This document shows positions 1 to 9,800 of a stretch of 24,884 nt of DNA, piece after piece. This DNA is from Hypsibius dujardini. Its lineage: Eukaryota; Tardigrada; Eutardigrada; Parachela; Hypsibiidae. A program made the translations under genes and the position numbers. Each line of letters starts with the position of its first letter. The first letter of the stretch is position 1. A model generated the notes under the pieces. That model ran no database searches and was not told the DNA's origin. It worked only from the letters and a program-made list of their open reading frames with translations. The DNA lies in contig LRSR01004854.1 in the NCBI GenBank assembly GCA_001579985.1, positions 6,449 through 31,332 of the forward strand, given 5' to 3'.

Positions 1-48
<48 letters not shown>

Positions 49-67
49 GTCTGTATGTCTGTGTGTC

Positions 68-102
<35 letters not shown>

Positions 103-145
103 GTCTGTCTGTCTAGGTATCTTTCTGGCTGTCTGCCGACCTTAC
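1..145 (-). repeat. CFAP298 intron 1 start with (CTGT)n / (GT)n microsatellite
   Basis: From 1 to about 117 the plus strand is almost pure CTGT and GTGT repeats, which are ACAG and ACAC on the transcribed strand. It begins 28 bp into the intron after the donor at 145-140 and continues off the window. The extra apparent reading frame below 146 on the minus strand is read-through of this intron. Confidence 0.85.
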
Positions 146-538
146 CCCTTCTTTCACTAGGTTCTTATGCACGGCGTTGCGGGCCTCTTCAGCGGTGACC
201 GTGAGAATCTTGGCCATATTTTGAAGAGGTGCCTGACCGTTTCGTCGAAAGAATTCATCCTTTCGCGACTCCACTCCACCGGACGGGGTGTGAGTCTGCG
301 CGAACTCATCCTTGAGTTTGAGTTCGGCTATCTGGTCATCCATCAGTCCGACCATGTTGGGGGGCAAGTGGATGCCATGGTTGGCGAGGTTCTCCATCTC
401 AGCAGCCATTCGTCCGATTTTGAGACGACCGTTGTGGATGTCGACGATGGAACGGGTGATTTGGTGGACGGAAATGTCGACGGGTGTGTCGAACAGGAAG
501 AGGTCGTCGTCGCCTTTCTTCACATGCAAGCGAACCAT
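146..538 (-). CDS. CFAP298: CFAP298 (C21orf59/Kurly homologue), first coding exon, partial
   Basis: The exon encodes 131 residues starting MVRLHVKKGDDD and ending KNLVKEG, where the codon GGG is followed by a GTAAGG donor (145-140), phase 0. It matches the N-terminal half of vertebrate CFAP298 as I remember it: NGRLK, an HGI-LPPNM segment, LMDDQIAELKLKDE, then PSGG and RRNGQAP. CFAP298 is a roughly 290-residue cytoplasmic factor needed for ciliary motility, outer dynein arm assembly and planar polarity of cilia (family knowledge). The rest of the gene lies beyond the window, past the microsatellite intron at 1-145. The ATG at 538 is the natural start because it gives the family's N-terminus without an extension. 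It lies on the same strand as the two channel genes, 315 bp after the TRPA-A stop. Confidence 0.9.
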
Positions 539-853
539 GGTGGAAAAATGAACTTGGAAGGCAAGGCACTGTGCGAAATCAACTAATACAGCAGCTAATA
601 TAATAAGTAATATACTGGTCTTACTCTAATGTACATGACAGATTCGAAAGTGACCATGACAACCTCTTATAAGCACACGGTCCGTGTACTGATCCGATAG
701 CTATACATGTGACGTTTACAGGAATGTTGGTTCTAACTACAAAAATATGCGACTAGCGTATTGAAAATAAGCTAAATTTATATGCATGAAATTGTATATT
801 TTAAACATTTATTTAGAGTGCGCTTTTGATAAAATGAGTTAGATGAATCATTC
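539..853. other. Intergenic gap between TRPA-A stop and CFAP298 start
   Basis: This 315-bp gap must hold the TRPA-A 3' end and the CFAP298 promoter and 5' UTR. It is AT-rich with no clear TATA box on the minus strand at a suitable distance from 538 and no foldback element. The only recognisable signal is the polyadenylation hexamer at 808-813. A missing TATA box would fit a broadly expressed ciliary gene, but that is inference. Confidence 0.6.
808..813 (-). terminator. Polyadenylation signal AATAAA for TRPA-A
   Basis: The minus strand reads AATAAA here, 41 bp after the TRPA-A stop codon (856-854). That gives a very short 3' UTR and leaves about 270 bp before the CFAP298 start codon. No equally clear AATAAA was found on the minus strand in the first 150 bp after the TRPA-B stop at 13276. 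Confidence 0.65.
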
Positions 854-3800
854 TTATGCCTGGAAAGCGCGAACTGCTTTCAGTTTGGCATCCCACATCT
901 TCCACTTCCAGTTGCTGCGATCCTTCCGGTCCGCACCCAACAGCAACGCTTCGGGACCTTTAGCACGCAGCCCTTCGTCCAGCTGATCGGCCTCCTCGTT
1001 GATGTCCATTTTCTGGACAATCAAGCGCAGCAGTTCGTATTGCTTGTCCAGTTTCACATGCGCCTCCTTCATCCTATTACGAGTGTTGAAATCACAAATT
1101 TGTTATAAAAATACACACGTGGCCACAATTTTGGGTGGCAAACTTTAAGCCAAAAAGGGTGGTCCGAGTTCGAGCCGAATTAAGTCACCGCCCGCACTCG
1201 TTCTTAACCACAGCTGACCATGCAGCCTTTACTCAATTGATAAATTGATTGATTGAGCTTGTTTATTTTGGCGGAATTTAGAGCAGCTTGCTCAATCCCA
1301 TTTTTCCGCTGGGCCGGGCATTAAATCGAAGATTCAGGAGAAAGCAGTGGCAAGCTCTAGCCAAGAGTGGCTCAAACTCAGACCACCCTGGTGGCTCAAA
1401 CTCAGACCACCCTGGTGGCTCAAACTCAGACCACTCTGATGGCTCAAACTCAGACCACTCTGATGGCTCAAACTCAGACCACTCTGATGGCTCAAACTCA
1501 GACCACCCTGATGGCTCAAACTCAGACCACCCAGATGGCCCAAACTCAGACCACCCTGATGGCTCCAACTCAGACCACCCTGATGACTCAAACACAGACC
1601 ACCCTGATGGCTCAAACTCAGACCACCCTGATGGCTCCAACTGTGCCACCCATAATTGTGGCCATGTCTGTACAACGCAGGCAGCACGAACTTTTTGCGA
1701 TGTCGGCAAAATTCAGCCTGTTGGGCGGAAGAGTAGCGGGCCCGGCCGTCAGTCAGCAGATGCTTCTCCGCAGCATCATACGGATCCCGTGTGATAAACC
1801 AAAGCTGCAAACAGTTTCCGCATATTAGAATTATTATCTAATAGAGAGATTTCGCTCGCCGACATAAGGACTCGAATATGACGGAGACATTAACTTTTTG
1901 GCTATGCGCGCTACCGTTTTCCAGAAGCTATCTTGGTTTCCCGTATACAATTTGCGTAGATTTCTCATTTCTAAGCAATTTCTATACGAGCTCGACATTG
2001 TGGAACCATTTAATTCCTTTGTGCCATTTTAGTTCGGAAAAATCAATCAATCAACGCTGAGCCAATGCGTTATCTCTCGGTAAGCGAAACCTCTCTCTCT
2101 TTCTGTCTGTCTCTCTCTGTCTTTCTCTCTGTCTTTCTCTCTCTCTCTCTGTCTCGATTTATCATCAAAGTAGCATAGTAAAAATAAAACTAATAACCTT
2201 TTTGGTGTAGAAGTTGCTCCTGCGATTCGGGTAGTATTTGTCCTCCTTCGTGGAGATGCGCTTCAGGAACCACTTGGGCAGTTTCGATTCCAGCCGGGTG
2301 TGGAGGTCCACTTGCATGGCGAGCCGACGGAGATTAGCGCCACTTCGTACTTTTTCAATGTCCCCAACGGCTAAACCGATCTAGCGGTCGAAAGATAATT
2401 AGTGCCAGCAGCAAGACGTGCGAAGGGCACTCGGTCATTTACTCTGCAGCAAGGCGACTGCTTTTCGAATCACTTAACAAAAGTACTCACAGTAAGTACT
2501 CACAGTAAGTACTCACAGTAAGTACTCACAGTAAGTACTCACAGTAAGTACTCACGGTAAGTACTCACAGTAAGTACTCACAGCAAGTACTCAAAGTAAG
2601 TACTCACAGTAAGTACTCACAGTAAGTACTCACAGTAAGCGGGGCGGGGCAGAGCTCCGCTGGTTGATTGGTTGATTTTTCAAGTAGTTCCCTGGCCCGC
2701 CCCTTTTGCCCATTTCCCGGACCTTCCATTAGATTGAATTCTGTCGCTTAATTAAATCATGGCCGCGTAAGCGAAATATTCGAATTTCAGGGACCTGAAT
2801 GGAGTGATCTGAGAAGAGGAATTTATGTTGGATGACACACTTCTGAATACTGTTGCAGCCGCATATTAAGTTGTCTTAAATGGACTCATATGCAGCCAAA
2901 CAAAACTTCGCTACTGCATGAGACCTGGATGAAAGGAGAAACACTTCCCCTACAGCCGGTTGCTTCACGCCGCAAAATATTCACGAAGTAGATTGGGGAG
3001 GACAGTGGCTAGAACAAATACCGATACTCTGTTGAGAACGACAATCAATCAATCAAGTCACAAAACAGTCAATCAAGCGGAGCTGAAACACTCCGCATGA
3101 TTTCATGTCGCACGGTTTGGCCCCTCGACACTCTGTTGAGAATAATCAATCAATCAAGCGAAACTAAAACACCCCGCATGATTTCATGCCGCACGACTCG
3201 GCCCGTCGACCTTGCCTTTTCTTAGCCTTGCTAAGCCTTATATAGCCTTATCTTCATACTACCGTAATCTCCCGATCTCAAGAGACAGTTAAGCCCCACC
3301 CCCTCCAGTCATCGGTTGACTGTTCAATCGGATTCACTGTCTCGTGATTGGTTGAAATTTAAGAGCAACTTAGTAGCGATTGATTGATTGATTATACAAA
3401 ATTTCTTGACGCACATATTGAATCAGTTGATTGATTGATTGATTGATTGTAGGTAAACCATAGTAAACGGTGATGAGTAGATAAGATCCGGGGTGGATCA
3501 AATTAACTGGTAGGGCGAAAAAGTGTCTCTTGAGATCGAGATCGGGAGATTACGGTAGTATTTTTCACACGTTGGGGGAATCTGTTTGATTCTTCTGCGT
3601 ACCAGTAAATTCATGAGGAGAATGGAAACGGTCCCGATGAAGACCATGATGAAGATATATGTGGCGCCGGGGAACGGCAAGGTCTCGTCCACCATGGGGT
3701 TAATGTAATTGGTGATCATGTCGAAGTCCCCCAGCATCATGCTGACCGTGCGCAGCAGGGAGTGACCAAATGTCTGGTGCGGAGTGCGAAGCATGGTGAT

Positions 3801-6800
3801 GTCTATCAGCAAATGAGGTTTCTGGAAATAAAAAGCGGGAGACTATGACAAAACACTTTAATCAAAACAGAAGTCCTTCTCGAGAACGGCCAGCTAGACC
3901 ATGTCTACGTACCATGTAGAAGTCAGGATTACTAGGATAGACCATGAGGGGAATGAGGACGTGGAATGCGAGGGTGAACGCGATGAGGAGGAATGCGAAG
4001 ACGAAAATGGCGCGCAGGAGGGTCTTCAGCACTCCCAGGTACATGACCACGTAAACGCCCATCAAACCAAACCTGAAAATGAAACATGTGAAAAATGTGA
4101 TAAAAATTGTGGTTCAGGCCATCTTGTAATACACATGCAATATATATATATATATATATACGTAATGCATATATATATATATATACGTAATGCATATATG
4201 TAATGTTTATATGTAATGTATATATGTAATGTGTATATCTAATGTATATATGTAATGTATATATATAATGTTTATATGTAATGTATATATGTATTGTGTA
4301 TATCTAATGTATATATGTAATGTATATATATAATGTATATATGTGATGTATATATGTAATGTATATATATAATGTATATATGTCATGTATATATGTAATG
4401 TGTATATGTAATGTATATATGTAATGTATATATATGATGTATATATGTGATGTATATATGTGATGTGTATATGTAATGTATATATATGGATTCACTTAAC
4501 CGGCCGGATATTCAGTGTCAAAATATTCGGCTAAATTTCCCATCGAGGTGAGCGGTGATCGAAATTCGTAATACGCATAGTACAGGTTTCGTACCTCTGA
4601 AGGTATAACATGAAGTTAAACCAAGCAATGAAGATAGCGCAGGCGCCCAATTGCCAGCGAGTTTCCCATGATATAATGAGGTTGCAGCCACCCAGAGCAA
4701 ATTCGGTAGCCGAAATGTAAAGGAACCACTCCAGGTAGTTTGTGAAGTCGCGAAAGTACAGCCAGCGCTATGTCAAGCGGAATATGTCTCATTAAATTTG
4801 AACACATTTAAATTAAGGCCCGGGGAATAGGGTACCTGATGATACAACTGTATGAGTTCCTTGATCATGTTGAAGAGGGTGAAGATGCAGACGAGCCCTA
4901 TCACGGGTCTGTTGGGGGTGTGATGGCCCAGGAGAGCCGCACTCATCCACCACTGCTCCATGCCTGGAAGACATTATTGGTTGATCGTTAGCCTGAATAT
5001 GGCGCTAGCTTGTTCAGTGCAGTAAACTGCTTACGGAGATCATCCAGGTCAAAAGTGTCGTTTGCAGGAGAATTGGCTTTGACATTTTCAAAGCTGACTT
5101 TTTTGAGATTGGGTATTAAGTGATTTTGCACGCCGGACAGGACGAGGTAGGTCAGCAGGGCCAAGAAGCCGGCATACAGCGCCACGTTGAAGCCATGGAC
5201 ATACAGGCCATAGCTTGCCCTACGGACGAACCAATGCCATGAAAGGCCAAGGCCATATCAATTGCCACATATTTTTAGTTTTTATTAACGGAGGGTCTAT
5301 TTTACCCCCCCCCTTTTTGGGGCCCAATAGAACCCAGCGGCCTAAACCGCGCCCCTGCTATTTTACCCTTCCCAAGTTGTCCGTCTGTCCGTCCTTTGTC
5401 CGTTCGTTGTCAGACAGATGGTCGAGTAGCGGGTAACGGCTGAACGGATAGCGGATGAACGGCCAATGGACGGACGGACCATGGCCGACGGACGGACGGA
5501 CGGGCGACGGATGACGGATGACGGTCGGACGGACGGGCTGACGACGGAAGATGGTCGGACGGACGACAGATGATGGACGTTGAACGACGGATGATGGACG
5601 GACGGACGACGGACGGACAAACGACGGATGGACGAACGGATGGACGGATTAACGACGGACGGGCGGACGGACGCATGGACGGACAGACGGATAGAAAGAA
5701 GAACGGACAGCATGGGAGAGGTAAAATAGCCAGACTTCTATTAGGCCTCAGGGAGGGGTAAAATAGCCGGGGTGCTATTGGGGCCCACACACCACAAGGG
5801 AGGGGTAAAATAGCTGTAGCCTTTTTATTAATCGGACTCGTACCATTTATTGTTAAGATAGCTGCAGCACACGCCGTGATCCAGAAGCTCGCTGCGTCCA
5901 TGCTTGACCATTGCCTGGGCGTGAATACATTGTGAGTTACAGTGCGGTCAATTTGGAGTACAATTATGAACAATGCACGAGTCCGTGGTGCTGAATTACG
6001 TTTAGTGCTTTCAGTGACGGTTCCGGTTCCAGGGACACTTTCGATGGGTCCGCATATTTGCAGTCCATATCTTCCGGTTCCAGCAAACTAAAGTCATACG
6101 TCACCTACACCAATAGAACCCAGTTATCATCCACTGATGTCGTCTCGATTTCTACTTCCCACATATTTTACAGTTAAACATGTGGTATTATACAGTTTTA
6201 CAAGTGATATTAATAATTTATATGTAATTATAATAACATACGCCCTCAGGCCGCCTCACCAAGAAATCTTGTGCCTTTGGATGGGATCCGGTATGGGTGA
6301 TGCATCGATCCAGGGCTGTCTGAAAGGCAAGCTACTGTACTTTCAAGTCAAATCTAGTCAAGTCTGATCCGAGAGAGCTCATTCCGTTTCGGCACTGACC
6401 GCCATGACGTCAGGCAGGTGCTCGATGAGTCCCAGTACGGGCCAACCATACGCAGCTGATGGGTGCGTGAGGATCTCCTTCCAACTGTAGTTCGGGATCG
6501 ACAGGCATTCAGTTTCCATGGCCGTCTTTCACTTTCCGTTCCAAACTAACTTACGCGACCGAGCAGACCTACCGTTTGTGGATGACCATCGCGGTGGCGG
6601 CTTCTTGGTGTTTCTGCTGAATGGCCAGGTCGATCGGACACTGGTTGTCCGCGTTCAGCAGCAGTGCCGCTCCCGCCGTCAGGAGATAGTCGACCGTCTT
6701 GGATGCATTGCTCCTCGATGCCAAATGCAGGGCCGTGTTCTACGAGCAACGAGCAGCCTCAAAGTGCCGGCACAGTCACCGCGCACTCCAGCGGAGAGCA

Positions 6801-9800
6801 GGCGCAACTTCGGAAGTAGGACCTGGCAAGTGGCAAGTCCGAGGTGGGAAGTGAAGAGAAACCTTTTTCAGGCGTCAGAAAAGAAACCCTCTTGAAATGG
6901 GACGAAACAAACTCTGTCCCTGACGTTTTAGGTTTATTGAATTTCACTACTGATTAAATTGTACATATCTAGATCGTTCTTGCTGTTGAGAATGTTAGAA
7001 AGCTTTCTCCTACTGCCCACCTCCCACCTCCTACTGCCCACCTCCTACCTCCTACTTCCCACCTCCTACTTCCCACCTCCTACTTCCCACCTCCCACCTC
7101 CTACTGACCACCTCCCACCTCCTACTTCCCATCTCCTACTGCCCACTTCCCACCTCCTACTTCCCATCTCCTACTTCCCACTTCCCACCTCCTACTTCCC
7201 ACCTCCTACTTCCTATTTCCCACCTCCTACTTCCCACCTCCTACTTCCTATTTCCCACGCTAAAACACAGTTGCGCCTGTTCTCCAGTACAAGTCGGAGG
7301 TACAATCAATCGACGTACTCCTTGTCGATCGGTCGAATTCAGCAGGTAGGAGTATTGCTCCACAAAGAGCCGAGCAGTCTCTGCGAAATAGTAAAAGTGT
7401 TCTTGCGTTAAGACTAGACAGTAAATCTAAGGCCGCGGAAAGGGGACTGGAGTTCGTGCGGGAAGAGCGGATTCGCTCACCGCGGTAATTATTTTCTGCG
7501 GCGTAGTGGAGCTGCGTTTGACCGGCATAATCCCTGTTCGATCGGGGGAATAAGAACGGTTTAATCTACGCTGAGCAACAACTGTGGAATGCTCAAGTGT
7601 ACCGATGGGTCAAGGCTCCCTTGGACATTAAAAGCTGGACCACGTTTGTGTGGCCGCTCTTTGCGGCCAGATGCAAGGGCGTTCTCCCTGCAAGGCAGTA
7701 TACATGTAATTAAAATATTTTTTTAGACTCTCCTATTTTATTCATTACCAAAGTTGTCTGTTTCGTTAATAATATTGAAGCCTTTGGACGAATCCAGGAG
7801 TCTTCGTACAGTGTTGTAACGACCGTGCCTATACCGAACCAACAGTGTCAGTCATACCTACCCAGTGACCAGGTAACCAGGTAACCAGGTAACCAGGTGA
7901 CCAGGTTACCAGGTGACTAGGTAACAAGGTGACCAGGTAACCAGGTGACTAGGTAACAAGGTAACAAGGTGACCAGGTAAAAAGGTGACCAGGTAACCAG
8001 GTGACCAGGTAACAAGGTGACCAGGTGACCAGGTAACCAGGTAACAAGGTGATCAGGTAACCAGGTGACTAGGTAACAAGGTGACCAGGTTACTGCCAGT
8101 AACATGGAATACTTTGCACTTACGCTGCGGCAAAGTGTAGAGGAGACTAAAATAAAATGCCAATTTAGGAAAAAAAATGTATCGGGAAGGTGGCATGAGA
8201 AACGCTTGATGTTGAAACTGCACCTGTTGGACTTTGTTTTTAGCATTGACGGACGCTCCAAGGGACATTAGGCTGTCGGATGATCGGATGAAACCATTTT
8301 GGGCGGCATAATGTAAGGGCGTGCAACCGCTCAGATCCATGTCGTTGAGTAAGCTCGGGTGCTAGTAAAAAAAGTGTTTTCTGCAGATCAGCCGAACAAT
8401 TCCTCGTTTACTCAAATTAAATACTCAAACTAATTTTTACATGATAACAATTATAATTATATGTTTATTCATATTAATTATTATAGTCGTCTGTTTACTC
8501 ATTTCGATTATGATAAATTACTCGTATTAGTCGACGCGTAAGTCAGCGTACCTTTGCGATGCATTTTCTGGTGGGCTCGCTGCATTCCGGCGAGCACCCC
8601 TGGGAGACGTAGTAGTGCAGGTAATTCCGTCCCAGGGTGTCACGAATCGTGGGATCCGCGCCGGAGCTGAGGAACAGCGTCATGACCTCCCAGCTGCCTT
8701 GTGCCGCGGCGAGGATCAGGGGACTCCGTCCCTCCGTGTCGACGTCGTTAATGGGAGCTCCCTGGAAAGCATAGACAGGGAGAGTGATAGCCCGCGATCG
8801 GGGCTGAAGGTATCGTGGATGGGATGGGAAGTACACACGTGGCAAAAACCTTGCGCTGACCGAATTAAGCACGTTACCTCGATGGCTGTGTATAACAGCC
8901 ATGCAACGAGTGTGATGGCTTAACTCGGTTAGTGCAAGGTTTTAGTCACGTGTGTAGTGTGCCATACCTGAGCCAGCAAGAAGGCTGCCAATGGTTGATG
9001 GTCAAACATGGTGGCCCGATGGAGCGGCGACATACCCTGGGCGTCCTTCTTGGCGAGAATCGTTCCGAAGCCGGACTTGGATGAGTGAAACATCTCCATC
9101 ACTACCGGCATCAGACCTTGGGTGCAGGCTAAGTGGAGCGGTGTTGATCCGTCATTCTAAATAAAAGGCAAGAGCTTAACCCTTGTAGCGTGTGCTTTTA
9201 TCCGTCGATTGTTCAGGGGCAGTGATCAAGGGTCACAGACTACGTCTCCATTGCAAGGGAGGAGTGGACATCTCGTTTAAGAAATCAATACGTGTAGACC
9301 TTCATGGTGTCCTTACCATTTGGGCATCTAGCGGTGCTCCATTTTCAATTAACATCTTAACTGTTGACGGACTTCCTCGGATGACCGCCTGCACGAAATT
9401 GTTGTTAAAGAATAAACCGAATACCGACGATGGGGGTATCTCAAGACGCCTACCCAATGCAAAACTGATCGCTTCTCCTCATCGACATGGTGGAAGGCCT
9501 TCTCCTTTTCGATCCCCGCTTCTGTAAGTAGGAATTCGTTATGTTCAGAGATAGAGGAAAAGCATGTGGCAGTCAATTGCCCATGAATTTGGACAGAACT
9601 GGGACCCTTGAACACTGCCAATCTGTCTGTGTGTCTGTGTGTCTGTGTGGCTGTCTAGCTGTGTGTCTGTGTGCCTGTGTGTCTGTGTGTCTGTGTGTCT
9701 GTGTGCCTGTGTGTCTGTGTATCTCTGTGTCTCTGTGTCTCTGTGTCTGTGTGTCTGTGTGTTTGGCTGTCTGTCTGTCTGTGTGTCTGTCTGTGTGTCT

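Noticed and set aside
1278-1828. Long reading frames on both strands encoding repeats such as [24 protein letters not shown] and NSDHPDGS
   Set aside because: All are translations of a 24-bp intronic minisatellite. The real coding part here is only the exon 1692-1804, which is in one of these frames for a short distance.
5363-5973. Reading frames rich in RPSVRPS
   Set aside because: They translate the GGACGG minisatellite inside a foldback element in an intron; the only true coding part is the exon 5844-5914.
7865-8092. Regularly spaced repeats, considered as a CRISPR array
   Set aside because: Units are 8 bp without unique spacers, inside an intron of an animal gene.
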